Source of the DNA: Bryobacterales bacterium
GTDB taxonomy: Bacteria > Acidobacteriota > Terriglobia > Bryobacterales > Bryobacteraceae
Assembly: GCA_025350625.1 (NCBI GenBank)
Contig: JANXXL010000227.1
Coordinates: forward strand, 1 to 33,328
DNA length: 33,328 bases
Reading direction: 5' to 3'
Under the pieces are notes generated by a model. That model saw only the letters and a list, made by a program, of their open reading frames with translations. It had not been told where the DNA came from and did no database searches. Made by a program: the position numbers and the translations under genes. This document shows, piece after piece, positions 14,784 to 23,294 of this stretch (positions are counted from its first letter, which is position 1; every line of letters starts with the position of its first letter).

Positions 14784-15866
14784 GTGAAGCTGTCCAAATC
14801 GTTTGCCATTCTGCTGGGTCTCGGGGCTGCGTTCGCCCAAGTTCGCAGCGGCCGTCCGGGCGATCATGGGCCAGCTGTGAAGGCAGAGATCAGCGACCCT
14901 CAGGCGATTGCCATCGATGACACCAGGACACTTTACATCGCCGAAAATAAAAATATCATCAGGCGTGTTGATCTTCGAACCGGAATCATCACTACGCTCC
15001 CGACCAAACGCGAACTGGAAGAAATCACCAGCCTTGCGGTCGATAGGAAAGGGGAGCTCCTGGCTACGGAGTTTGAGTCGCATCGCGTCATCAAGATAGA
15101 CCCGGCCAATGGCGCGGTAACAATAATAGCTGGCGGGGGGCCTCCCAGTTTCAGCGGTGATGGCGGACCCGCGAAGGATGCTGGGTTGAGCCGTCCAGAA
15201 GGAGTAACCACTGATACCGCGGACAATGTTTATTTTACCGATCTTGATAACCCCAGAATCCGGCGCGTGGATGCGAAGACCGGGATTATCACTACAATCG
15301 CTGGGAGCGGTAAGCAAGATTTCAGTGGCGACGGTGGGCTCGCGATCGATGCCGGAGTAGAGTTCCCCGAGAGTGTTGCCGTAGATCGCCAAGGAAATGT
15401 GTATTTTTCGCAGGATGGAAACGGACCGAATAGCGGTCGAATTCGTCGTGTCGACGCAAAGAGCGGAATCATAACGACAGTGGCCGGCTCGGCGAAGGCA
15501 GGGCTGACAGGCGACGGCGGACCAGCGTTAGCTGCTCGGCTGGACTTCCCTTCCGATCTACTGCTCGACGCGATGGGGAATCTCTATGTGGTCGAAGGGA
15601 CGCATGATCGAGTAAGGTACATCGATACGCACACCCAAGTCGTAAGGACTGTGGCGGGATCGACCAACGGATCTGGGGGAGACGGCGGTCCAGCAGTTTT
15701 GGCCAAGCTTGACTATCCGACCTCGATCGCGTTGGATTCCGACGGAAACCTGTACATTGCAGATCAGCTAAACCATCGCATTCGCCGGGTTGACGCTCGC
15801 ACGAGGATCATCACAACAGTGGCGGGCAACGGGCTTCCCAAGCACATACACAGCATTACACGATGA
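14784..15866 (+). CDS. Exported NHL-repeat beta-propeller protein
   Basis: The 360-residue product has a signal peptide (SFAILLGLGAAFAQ). It then consists of blades of about 57-60 residues, each with a 'GDGGPA..A.L..P..(V/L)..D..GN(V/L)Y(F/I/V)' core and an 'RIRRVDA.TGIITTVAG' closing strand. GDGG motifs fall near residues 125, 182, 243 and 299, with a related GDHGPA at 26, giving a five- to six-bladed propeller. Such proteins are usually extracytoplasmic binding scaffolds. GTG 14784 is the only sensible start, because an in-frame stop lies just upstream; the GGGAG before it is too close for an ideal SD. The gene stands alone between the tRNA fragment and tRNA-Val. Ligand unknown. Confidence 0.85.
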   Translation: MKLSKSFAILLGLGAAFAQVRSGRPGDHGPAVKAEISDPQAIAIDDTRTLYIAENKNIIRRVDLRTGIITTLPTKRELEEITSLAVDRKGELLATEFESHRVIKIDPANGAVTIIAGGGPPSFSGDGGPAKDAGLSRPEGVTTDTADNVYFTDLDNPRIRRVDAKTGIITTIAGSGKQDFSGDGGLAIDAGVEFPESVAVDRQGNVYFSQDGNGPNSGRIRRVDAKSGIITTVAGSAKAGLTGDGGPALAARLDFPSDLLLDAMGNLYVVEGTHDRVRYIDTHTQVVRTVAGSTNGSGGDGGPAVLAKLDYPTSIALDSDGNLYIADQLNHRIRRVDARTRIITTVAGNGLPKHIHSITR

Positions 15867-15968
15867 TGTATTTACACGCCCGTGTTTGACGCCGCGAATT
15901 CAGGGGTTGGGGTTGGTTCAGCGCGGGTCTGTGCGTATGCGGGGCTGTCCGGACATGGATTCGAGTAA

Positions 15969-16045
15969 TGGTGGGCCCGACAGAACTCGAATCTGTGACC
16001 TCCTGCGTGTCAAGCAGGCGCTCTAACCAACTGAGCTACGGGCCC
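15969..16045 (-). tRNA. tRNA-Val (anticodon GAC)
   Basis: The minus strand reads GGGCCCGTAGCTCAG at the 5' end. The acceptor half CGGGCCC pairs with it at the 3' end, followed by discriminator A and an encoded CCA (15971-15969). The anticodon stem CCTGC/GCAGG encloses TTGACAC, giving anticodon GAC at 16011-16009. The T arm ACAGA/TCTGT with loop TTCGAGT is regular. Length 77. Confidence 0.97.
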
Positions 16046-16396
16046 CGAGGAATCCTCAATATATCACGCAGCCGATGAATTCCGAAGCGGTCGCCGGCCG
16101 CGGGTGACGAATCTTCGTTCGGAACGGGCGTTTAAGAGGCGCGTCGTCGCCTCGGGTGCCTCAGTCCGCGTATCTCCCTGAAAGAACTCACCTATTAACC
16201 AGCATCCCGCCAAATTCCATCAAACACTTCTGGACGATTATGTATCAAATCACCTTAGTTTTACTTGCAATTCTACCGAACCCGAGCTACGCTGTTCACG
16301 TAGCGCGTGAAATCCTGCGGCGAGGACAACTCCGTCAGGGTAATGACAGTTAGCGCATTCCGTGCACCGTCGGTCGGCCCTTGGAGGGGGCTGCTC
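16046..16396. other. Intergenic region with a perfect short hairpin
   Basis: This 351-base gap holds the tRNA-Val promoter side and the leader of the zinc-ribbon gene. GCTACG (16286-16291) and CGTAGC (16299-16304) form a 6-bp stem with a 7-base loop about 90 bases before that gene. No T run follows, so it is not a clear terminator, and I match it to no known riboswitch. A 37-codon frame (16240-16353) overlaps it but is unsupported. Confidence 0.35.
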
Positions 16397-16573
16397 ATGA
16401 GACAATGTCCCAATTGCCGTGCCGTCGCCAGTTTTTCGTCTCCTACCTGTGAACAGTGTGGCTTGCGATTTTTTAAATCGCGGTTTCAAAATTTAACCGG
16501 AACCTGTCTGCGAATCGGAGGCGGAGCGATTCTGCTCGCCGCCGCAGCGATAGCGATTCTCAGGCTCACGTAG
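16397..16573 (+). CDS. Small zinc-ribbon membrane protein
   Basis: The 58-residue product has CPNC near the N terminus and CEQC about 17 residues later, a four-cysteine zinc-ribbon. One hydrophobic helix follows (GGGAILLAAAAIAILRL) up to the C terminus. The predicted form is a membrane-anchored cytoplasmic zinc ribbon; function is unknown. The ATG at 16397 has GGAGG at 16383-16387 about nine bases upstream. An earlier in-frame start at 16307 would add 30 residues with no recognisable character. It lies 124 bases before the M1 peptidase gene on the same strand and may share its transcript. Confidence 0.65.
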   Translation: MRQCPNCRAVASFSSPTCEQCGLRFFKSRFQNLTGTCLRIGGGAILLAAAAIAILRLT

Positions 16574-16696
16574 TTTACTTTGGCAGGCAGACGCCGTCGG
16601 GGCGGCTCCGTGCCTTTCCTTCCGTCTCCCAAAATAAGGTGCAACCGCCCAGACCGCTGGCCGGCCTTCGCAGTTCGGTGCTATGTTCGGAATAAC

Positions 16697-19162
16697 GTGT
16701 TTCGTTTTGCGTTATTTATTTACTGGGCAAGTGCAGCCTTAGCGTTTCAGGCAAGCGTAAATCCTGCGCAAACCGCGGCCGATCTTGCTCGCGTTATTCA
16801 TGAGAGTGGTCTTGACGCCGGCGAATGCTATCGCGTCCGCGACCTCAACTTCATTAAGGACGACATCAAGTTGTACTTGAATGACGGCTATTTGATCTTT
16901 TCAAAGCCGGTGATGGGCCAGAGGTTAGCGGCAGTGTTCACGGCTGACACCGAGAGCGGCGATGGCGAAGTAATCGTAATCCCGCCGACGCGCAGTGAAC
17001 GGCAATCGCTAGCCGGGTTTACGCAATCGCCAAATCTGGATGAGCATTTCCGCTCCCTGCTGATGATTTTCACGGACGACTCGATGGCGCGTTTGCGGGA
17101 AAGCGTGGAGCGGGAAGATGCTCCGAAGAAAGCCGCCGAGATTGGCGCTTTGCTGGCCGAGCAGTGGAACCCGGTGCTCAGTAACATCTCGGGGCCGATG
17201 CAGATGCGCCTGGTGGCGGATTTATGGTCGGGGCGAGCAAGTGAGAGAGGCCTGGCGTTTTTCGCCATCAGTGGCAAAGCGCTCGGAAACTTCGACATTC
17301 TATCGGATGCCCGCGCCAACCACCGCATGGTCATCCGGCAACAAAGCGAGCGCGCCGGACATGACGGCTTCAATGTCTGGGCGAATTTTTTGCCGCGCCG
17401 CATTTCGCCGAAATTTACCGCAAATGGCGGCCCTGCGGCGCCCGAAGCAGCGTCTTCGCCGGTCCAGCAGGAGCCGGAATTCCTGCTCTCCCATTACCGC
17501 ATCGACACTGAAATTGGCAACGACTTAAGCGTGAAAGCGTTGACACGCGTGACGGTTAAGAACGGCCCCTATCCCCTGCGGGCATTTCCCTTCGGAATCG
17601 CGCGCGCGATGCAAGTCAGCGCCGTGCGCATCGACGGCGCGCCGGCCGAACTGATGCGGGATGAATCGCGGCGCGGCCGCATCGCGGAGAGCGACGAGGA
17701 GACCGCATTTTTGGCGGTGGCCAGCGCCGCGCTCGCGCCCGGCAGCCAGCACGAATTCGAGTTCGAACATGCCGGCAACGTCATCGCAACGCGCGGAGAA
17801 GGGGTCTATTTTGTAAGTGCCCGCGGGTCCTGGTATCCGCACGTCACGGGACAATTTGCCACCTACGATCTCACCTTCCGTTACCCCAAACGCCTGACGC
17901 TGATCGCGGCCGGAGATTCGATCGAAGATCGCATCGAAGGAGACTTGCGGATTACGCGCCGGGGCACCGCGGTGGCCATCGGCGCTGCCGGATTTAATCT
18001 TGGGATGTATGAAAAGGTCACCGGAACGGCGGTCGGAGTCAACTTCGAAGTATACGGGAATCGCAATCTCGAAACGTCCCTGCAACCTGCGCTAATGCCG
18101 TCGTTCCCGGGCTTGAGTCCGTATCCGCCGGGACTGTCGCGATCGCGCTTCCCCCGCACGCCGCAATCCCCTCCGCCGCTGGTGGTGCCCCCGGATCCTC
18201 TGGGCAGGTTGCGGGTGGTAGCGAGCGACGTGGCCGCATCGCTCGAGTTCTTCACCGGTTTGTTCGGACCTCCGGTCATGAAGACGCTGACAGTGGCGCC
18301 GATCCCCGGCACTTTCGGGCAGGGATTCCCGGGTTTGCTCTATCTCTCTACCTTTGCCTATCTCGACCCGCTGTCGCGCCCGGCCGCCATGCGCAACGCT
18401 CGCGAGCGGGTTTTCTTCTCCGACCTGATGGTTCCGCACGAGGTGGCGCATCAGTGGTGGGGTAACATGATCGGCTCTCAACGCATCGAGGACGAGTGGC
18501 TGGTGGAAGCCCTCGCAAATTATTCTTCGCTCCTATGGCTCGAAAAGAAGAAGGGCGTCAAGGAACTGGAAAACGTACTCGACAGCTATCGCCTGGAGTT
18601 ATTGAGCAAGAATGCGGACGGCGTGGTCTATGAATCGGCGGGCCCTCTCGTGTGGGGCGAGAGGCTGGAGGGTTGGCCTGGCAGCGGCGCGTGGCGGGTA
18701 ATTACTTACGGCAAAGGAACCTGGATTCTGCACATGCTGCGACGCCGCATGGGCGACCCGGCATTTCTCAAGTTGTTAGCCGAATTGCGGCGACGATATG
18801 AATTCAAACCGGTGAGCACCGCCGGCTTCCAGGCGCTGGCGCGGGAAGTCCTTCCCCCAGGCATTCGGCCGGAGGTGATCGACACCTTTTTCGATAGCTG
18901 GGTCTACGCTACCGGAATTCCGTCGCTAAAACTTCGCTATACCTTGAAGGGAACGCCGCCTGCCGTAAAGCTTTCCGGAACCTTGGAACAATCCGGCGCC
19001 CCCGGCGATTTTTCGGTGGATGCCCCGGTGGAAGTGCAGTTCGCCAAAGGGGTTCCGCAAACCATCTGGGTGCGGACGTCAGGGGACCAGCAAGACTTCA
19101 CGGCCACTCTGCGCCAGGTTCCTACGCGTGTGGTCATTCGCGACGACATTCTCAAGAAATGA
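16697..19162 (+). CDS. Exported M1-family metallopeptidase
   Basis: The gluzincin zinc site is intact: HEVAH at residues 581-585 and the third ligand Glu in WLVEALANY (about 604), exactly 18 residues after the second His, as in M1 aminopeptidases. A downstream ITYGKGTWILHMLRRRMGD segment and a C-terminal TAGFQALAREV helix region also fit M1. The N-terminal ~200 residues before the beta-sandwich are an extra, unrecognised domain. A canonical GAMEN exopeptidase motif is not evident; its place seems taken by a PGLLYLSTFAYLDP segment, so substrate use may differ. Start choice: GTG 16697, with GGA at 16688-16690, gives a clean signal peptide (FALFIYWASAALAFQA). The TTG at 16580 would place 39 basic residues before it. 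The 821-residue length suits this family. Confidence 0.87.
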   Translation: MFRFALFIYWASAALAFQASVNPAQTAADLARVIHESGLDAGECYRVRDLNFIKDDIKLYLNDGYLIFSKPVMGQRLAAVFTADTESGDGEVIVIPPTRSERQSLAGFTQSPNLDEHFRSLLMIFTDDSMARLRESVEREDAPKKAAEIGALLAEQWNPVLSNISGPMQMRLVADLWSGRASERGLAFFAISGKALGNFDILSDARANHRMVIRQQSERAGHDGFNVWANFLPRRISPKFTANGGPAAPEAASSPVQQEPEFLLSHYRIDTEIGNDLSVKALTRVTVKNGPYPLRAFPFGIARAMQVSAVRIDGAPAELMRDESRRGRIAESDEETAFLAVASAALAPGSQHEFEFEHAGNVIATRGEGVYFVSARGSWYPHVTGQFATYDLTFRYPKRLTLIAAGDSIEDRIEGDLRITRRGTAVAIGAAGFNLGMYEKVTGTAVGVNFEVYGNRNLETSLQPALMPSFPGLSPYPPGLSRSRFPRTPQSPPPLVVPPDPLGRLRVVASDVAASLEFFTGLFGPPVMKTLTVAPIPGTFGQGFPGLLYLSTFAYLDPLSRPAAMRNARERVFFSDLMVPHEVAHQWWGNMIGSQRIEDEWLVEALANYSSLLWLEKKKGVKELENVLDSYRLELLSKNADGVVYESAGPLVWGERLEGWPGSGAWRVITYGKGTWILHMLRRRMGDPAFLKLLAELRRRYEFKPVSTAGFQALAREVLPPGIRPEVIDTFFDSWVYATGIPSLKLRYTLKGTPPAVKLSGTLEQSGAPGDFSVDAPVEVQFAKGVPQTIWVRTSGDQQDFTATLRQVPTRVVIRDDILKK

Positions 19163-19199
19163 GGCGGACCCTCCCTGAATGCGACAATAGTAACTGGAA

Positions 19200-19820
19200 A
19201 TGGTTTCCTACGGGATTTACTACGCACTGGGGTTTGGCGCCGCGGGTGCCCTGGTCACCTGGCTGCTGAGCTGGCCTTATGCGGTGCCGTTCTATCTCTT
19301 GGCGGCGTTTTGTCTGAACTTTTTCCGCGATCCCGAGCGTGAAATCCCCGCCGGACCCTACGCGGTATCGCCCGCCGATGGCAAAGTCATGGCTGTAAAA
19401 AGCGACGCGGCGGGGGGGCATCGCATCAGCATTTTTCTAAACGTTTTCGACGTGCATGTGAATCGCACCCCGATCGGAGGAAAAATCGCCTGTATAACCT
19501 ACAAAAAGGGCCAATTTCTGGCGGCCAATAAAGACGATGCCAGCGATGCCAACGAGCAGAACGTGATTACCGTGGATGGAGTGATCCGGGGACAACCAAC
19601 CCGTGTAGTGTTCAAGCAAATCGCCGGACTGATCGCGCGCCGCATCCTCTGCTACGTCCAGCCCGGCAGCGTGGTCGAAGCGGGTCAGCGCATCGGCCTT
19701 ATGAAATTTGGTTCGCGCATGGATGTGTTTCTGGGAGCTGAGTGGGAAGTGCTGGTAAAAACCGGGCAGCGCGTGGCCGGAGGGTCGGACCCACTCGCCC
19801 GCCTTAAAGGAGCCGCATGA
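19200..19820 (+). CDS. psd: Phosphatidylserine decarboxylase proenzyme (short, archaeal-type)
   Basis: The 206-residue protein has N-terminal membrane helices (ALGFGAAGALVTWLL, YAVPFYLLAAFCLNF) followed by FFRDPEREIP. The catalytic elements are visible: D60 in SPADGKV, H86 in FDVHVNRTP, and the self-cleavage site G171-S172 in KFGSRMD. The Ser becomes the pyruvoyl group. The FGSR context and short length mark the compact Psd subfamily, not the E. coli-type LGST enzyme. It decarboxylates phosphatidylserine to phosphatidylethanolamine at the inner membrane. It directly precedes the phosphatidylserine synthase gene with a four-base overlap (ATGA), so both steps of PE synthesis are co-expressed. 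Confidence is high. Confidence 0.95.
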   Translation: MVSYGIYYALGFGAAGALVTWLLSWPYAVPFYLLAAFCLNFFRDPEREIPAGPYAVSPADGKVMAVKSDAAGGHRISIFLNVFDVHVNRTPIGGKIACITYKKGQFLAANKDDASDANEQNVITVDGVIRGQPTRVVFKQIAGLIARRILCYVQPGSVVEAGQRIGLMKFGSRMDVFLGAEWEVLVKTGQRVAGGSDPLARLKGAA

Positions 19821-20719
19821 TCAAGCAGAGCTGGCGGGACCGTCTGATCGATCCGCGCTCGCCCGACCGCCGCCCTCGGCGGGCAGCATACGCCTTGCCT
19901 ACGTTTTTCACTGCAGGCAATGTGTTCCTGGGCTTCTACGCGCTCATGGAATCTTTTCAAGGTTCGATGGCAATGATCAGCGACGCCGCGGCGGCGCCGC
20001 ATCATTTCCAGAACGCCGCGCTCGCGATTGGCTGGTCGGTATTTCTGGATGGCCTCGACGGACGCATCGCGCGCCTCACGAATACCGTTAGCGATTTTGG
20101 CCGGGAGATGGATTCACTCGCTGATTCGATCAGTTTCGGCCTCGCTCCAGCCGTGCTGGCGTTTACCTGGGGTGTACAATTTGTCGATCCCTCGATCGAT
20201 CGCAGGATCCTCGAATATCTGCATAGCGCCGGCTACTTTCTGGCGTTTCTGTTTCTGCTCTGCGGAGCCGCCCGCCTGGCCCGCTTCAATATCCAGAAGA
20301 ACCCGGTTCCTAAAAATCCCGGCCGTCCGGACCGCAAATATTTCGTAGGTTTGCCGATACCCGCCGCCGCGGCAGCCGTGTGCGCGGTCATTTACGCCGC
20401 TGGCAGCGACCCCATCCATTCGTGGATCATTTCGGCATTATGGTTGGCGCTGTTGGGGCTGCTGTCTTTCCTCATGGTGAGTACATGGCGCTACCCCAGC
20501 TTCAAGGATTTGAGTCTCACTCATCCGCGCTCGCCGCTGAGCATCATTCTGATGGGCGTGCTCATCTTCCTGGTTTGGAGTTACTCGCAGCCGGTTCTGC
20601 TGGTGCTGGCGATCAGTTACGTTGGCGTTGGCATCGCGATTCGCATCGGCGGCATCGTGCGGCGGCGTTTGCGCCCGCAACCGCAGACACCGCGCGAGCC
20701 GGAGCATCAAGTTGGCTGA
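19817..20719 (+). CDS. pssA: CDP-diacylglycerol--serine O-phosphatidyltransferase
   Basis: This integral membrane enzyme makes phosphatidylserine from CDP-diacylglycerol and serine. The CDP-alcohol phosphotransferase signature D-G-x2-A-R-x8-G-x3-D-x3-D is complete: D81, G82, A85, R86, G95, D99, D103. Several hydrophobic helices follow (FLAFLFLLCGAARLARF, AAAAAVCAVIYAAG, LALLGLLSFLMVS, LSIILMGVLIFLVW, PVLLVLAISYVGVGIAI), then a short basic C-terminal tail. Its ATG overlaps the end of psd by four bases. The order decarboxylase-synthase is seen in other bacteria with the short Psd. The 300-residue length is normal for the Bacillus/PssA type. Confidence 0.96.
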   Translation: MIKQSWRDRLIDPRSPDRRPRRAAYALPTFFTAGNVFLGFYALMESFQGSMAMISDAAAAPHHFQNAALAIGWSVFLDGLDGRIARLTNTVSDFGREMDSLADSISFGLAPAVLAFTWGVQFVDPSIDRRILEYLHSAGYFLAFLFLLCGAARLARFNIQKNPVPKNPGRPDRKYFVGLPIPAAAAAVCAVIYAAGSDPIHSWIISALWLALLGLLSFLMVSTWRYPSFKDLSLTHPRSPLSIILMGVLIFLVWSYSQPVLLVLAISYVGVGIAIRIGGIVRRRLRPQPQTPREPEHQVG

Positions 20720-21716
20720 GAAGACGGCGCGCGGGCGGGTAGCGGTGGTGGGTGGCGATACCTTGCTGGCCAAAGAAGTCCGGGAGCTCCTCGAGCAATC
20801 GAAGCCTGCACTGAATATCGAGCTGATCTCGGCCGCTGCGGAAAATGCAACCATGCTGGGGGCCGACGACGAAGAGGTTCTGGCGCTGTCGCCGCTCACA
20901 GCCCAGAGCCTCTCTGGATCCAAAGTCGCGTTTCTGGCTGGCTCTGAGGCATCCAGCCGCAGGGCGCTGAAACTGAATCCGCCGGACGGACCGGTTTTGA
21001 TCGACTTGACCGGAGCCCTCGAAGACCAGCCGCATGCACGCTTGCGTGCTCCTTCGGCTGAACCCACGCGCTCGCTGCCAGAGCCCGGCCTGATTCCGGT
21101 GATCGCACATCCGGCGGCCGTTGCCTGTGCCATGCTGCTCGCCGGTCTGTCAAGAATCGCCGCTGTGCGAAAATCCATCATTCACGTATTCGAACCGGCC
21201 AGCGAGCGCGGGAAAAAAGGCCTGGACGAACTGCGGCAGCAAACGGTAGGGGTGCTTTCGTTTCAGAAATTGAAAATGGATGTGTTCGATGCGCAGCTCG
21301 GCTTCAATCTGCTGGCGCGCTATGGCGAGGAGGCCGTCGAACCATTGGAGGGAGTGGAGGAGCGTATTCTCCGCCACGTCGCATCGCTATTGGCATTGTA
21401 TCCGGCGATTCCAATGCCTTCGCTGCGGCTGATTCAGGCGCCCGTGTTTCACGGCCATAGTTTTTCGGCGTGGGTTGAATTCGATGAAAATCCCGGTCTC
21501 GCGGCGCTTGCGGAAGGATTATCCGCTGCAGGTTTCGATGTGCGGCCCGATGATCCGCCCACCAACGTCAGCATCGCCGGAATGAGCGGGCTCAGCGTGG
21601 GGGCTATTACTGTGGACCCCAATCAACCGCGTGCGTGCTGGATGTGGATGGTGTCGGACAACTTGCGGCTAACGGCCGAAAACGCGCTGGCTGTGGCGAA
21701 AGGTTTCCTGCGGTGA
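20712..21716 (+). CDS. Aspartate-semialdehyde dehydrogenase-like protein (USG-1-like, catalytic Cys apparently missing)
   Basis: The fold is that of aspartate-semialdehyde dehydrogenase: an N-terminal dinucleotide strand RVAVVGGDTLLAKEVRELL, VLIDLTGALE, a central FEPASERGKKGLDELRQQT segment and a dimerisation part with PVFHGHSFSAWVEF. At the place of the catalytic PNCS loop it reads HPAAVACAML; the only nearby Cys is offset. It therefore resembles the USG-1 paralogues, whose function is not settled. Start: TTG 20712, overlapping the pssA stop by eight bases, has GGAG at 20701-20704 seven bases upstream. An ATG at 20622 lies deep inside pssA and would add 30 basic residues. It sits within a lipid/LPS operon, not with lysine or threonine genes. 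Confidence 0.8.
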   Translation: MAEKTARGRVAVVGGDTLLAKEVRELLEQSKPALNIELISAAAENATMLGADDEEVLALSPLTAQSLSGSKVAFLAGSEASSRRALKLNPPDGPVLIDLTGALEDQPHARLRAPSAEPTRSLPEPGLIPVIAHPAAVACAMLLAGLSRIAAVRKSIIHVFEPASERGKKGLDELRQQTVGVLSFQKLKMDVFDAQLGFNLLARYGEEAVEPLEGVEERILRHVASLLALYPAIPMPSLRLIQAPVFHGHSFSAWVEFDENPGLAALAEGLSAAGFDVRPDDPPTNVSIAGMSGLSVGAITVDPNQPRACWMWMVSDNLRLTAENALAVAKGFLR

Positions 21717-22225
21717 GACTGGTGTGGGCGATCGCAGGGGCTCTCCTGACATCTGCTTGCGGGTATCACACCGGCGGACGCGCCGAACTGATTCCGGGTA
21801 CGGTGCACACTATCGCCATTCCTGCGTTCGGTAACGTGACCACACGCTATAAGCTCACCGATCAGTTGCCCGAGGCCATTGCGCGCGAATTCATTTCACG
21901 TACCCGCTACCGCGTCGTTTCCGACCCGGCCGCGGCGGATGCGGTACTCGAGGGCGCGGTCCTGGTCTACACATCGTTTCCCACGGTTTTCGATCCCGCC
22001 ACCGGCCGTGCCAGCGCCGTCGAAGTCCATGTAACTCTGCGGCTGAATTTAAAGGAGCGCGCTACCGGCAAGAATCTTTACAGCCGTCCCAACTACGAAA
22101 TGCGCGAGCGCTACCAGATTTCGATTGACCCGGCTGCCTTTTTCGAAGAGAGCGATTCTGCGCTCGCGCGGGCCAGTGAGCAGACGGCGCGGCAAGTGGT
22201 ATCGTCGATTTTGGAAGCTTTTTAG
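21713..22225 (+). CDS. lptE: LPS-assembly lipoprotein LptE family protein
   Basis: A signal peptide (LVWAIAGALLTSAC) ends in a lipobox (TSA-C) followed by GYHTGG, the usual start of acidobacterial and delta-proteobacterial LptE-family proteins. IPGTVHTIAIPAFGNVTTRYKLTD and a VVSDPAAADAVLEGAVL segment continue the pattern. LptE plugs the LptD barrel and takes part in LPS insertion at the outer membrane. The GTG at 21713 overlaps the previous stop (GTGA). An earlier ATG at 21635 would put 26 non-signal residues in front of the lipobox and is rejected. The mature protein is about 155 residues. lptD itself is not in the window. Confidence 0.9.
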   Translation: MRLVWAIAGALLTSACGYHTGGRAELIPGTVHTIAIPAFGNVTTRYKLTDQLPEAIAREFISRTRYRVVSDPAAADAVLEGAVLVYTSFPTVFDPATGRASAVEVHVTLRLNLKERATGKNLYSRPNYEMRERYQISIDPAAFFEESDSALARASEQTARQVVSSILEAF

Positions 22226-22226
22226 C

Positions 22227-23294
22227 GTGACACCAGACCAATTCCTCCTGGGCTTGCAAAAAAACGCGCCCTCGCCTGTGTATCTGTTCCTGGGTCCGGA
22301 GCCTTACCAGCGCGAGCGCTGCCGCCGGGCTCTGCTCGAAGCTATGCTCGGACCTCTGCCGGAGGATCGGGAAAGCGGGTTGACGCGTGTGGATTTGAGC
22401 CAAGTCCCTTTAGCGGCTGCATTGGATGATGCGCGTGCGCTTTCGCTTTTCGCGTCGCGCCGGGTGATCTGGGCCGGCAGCGCCGAGGCGGTTCTGCCGC
22501 GAGGGCGCGTGACCGCAGCAGAAGAAGACGAAACCGGCGACGCCACCCAACTATCCGCTTATCTGCGCGAACCGACGCCGGACACGGTAGTGGTCTTTGA
22601 ATCCAGCCGCTACGGTTTTGACGGCGAGGATAAGACCAAACTGGAACGCGTGCAGAAATTCTTTGCCGGAGTTCCGGCTCAAGTGGAGTTTCGTCTGTTC
22701 TCGCCCGAGTCCGTGCGGTCTCTGGCACAGACCATGGCGAAGAAGGCCGGGTTGCAGCTCGGGTTGGCTGAACTCGCCCTGCTGCTCGATGCCACCGGCG
22801 GCGATGCCTCGCGCGTCGCAGTCGAAATCGAAAAGCTTCACCTATTCACCGGCGGCGTTCGCAAGGTTACGGCGGACGATATCACCGCACTCGTGCCGGA
22901 TGCGCAGGCCACCACCATCTTCGCTCTAGTGGCCGCGCTCGGCCGCAATGACCGCATACGGGCGCTCGAAATTCTCGACACTTTGGCGCGCGAAGGCGAA
23001 TACATGCCGTTGGCGCTGACCTTCCTTGCCACTCAATTCCGCACCGCGTTGCTGGCGCGCGAAGCGGGCTTGCGAACCGCGGCGCAGATTCAGACCCATT
23101 TCTCGAAGTTAGGGGCGCGCATGTGGCCGGAACGCGCGCGGCAGATCGAGCAGACGGTGGGAGCTTTCTCGAAAACCAAACTTGACCGGGCGGTCGGGGA
23201 ACTCTTCGAAGCGGATCGTGCGCTTCGCGACGCCCGGCCGGATGACCGGATCGTGATGGAGAAATTGATTTTCGACCTTACAGCGAGGGGATGA
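22227..23294 (+). CDS. holA: DNA polymerase III subunit delta
   Basis: The delta subunit opens the sliding clamp within the clamp loader. This 355-residue protein has the expected opening 'SPVYLFLGPEPYQRERCRRALLEAML'. It continues with AYLREPTPDTVVVFES, a LGLAELALLLDATGGDASRVAVEIEKL segment, VTADDITALV and a C-terminal collar domain (ALTFLATQFRTALLAREAG). GTG 22227 begins one base after the lptE stop, with GGAAG about nine bases upstream. An ATG at 22125 lies inside lptE and encodes a basic, unrelated extension. lptE-holA adjacency is a common arrangement in Gram-negative bacteria, which supports both calls. Confidence 0.94.
   Translation: MTPDQFLLGLQKNAPSPVYLFLGPEPYQRERCRRALLEAMLGPLPEDRESGLTRVDLSQVPLAAALDDARALSLFASRRVIWAGSAEAVLPRGRVTAAEEDETGDATQLSAYLREPTPDTVVVFESSRYGFDGEDKTKLERVQKFFAGVPAQVEFRLFSPESVRSLAQTMAKKAGLQLGLAELALLLDATGGDASRVAVEIEKLHLFTGGVRKVTADDITALVPDAQATTIFALVAALGRNDRIRALEILDTLAREGEYMPLALTFLATQFRTALLAREAGLRTAAQIQTHFSKLGARMWPERARQIEQTVGAFSKTKLDRAVGELFEADRALRDARPDDRIVMEKLIFDLTARG

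Noticed and set aside
14784..15866. Regular repeats considered as a CRISPR-like or tandem DNA array
   Set aside because: The period matches protein blades (about 171-183 bases) and stays in one open frame, so it is coding repetition.
15940..15968. An ACATGGATTCGAG stretch beside tRNA-Val that resembles a second tRNA T arm
   Set aside because: No acceptor or CCA pairing accompanies it; similarity to the 14582-14594 fragment is only about 11 bases.
16240..16353. A 37-codon frame with a hydrophobic start (MYQITLVLLAILP)
   Set aside because: There is no ribosome binding site and no partner gene, and the hairpin at 16286-16304 lies within it; chance is more likely.
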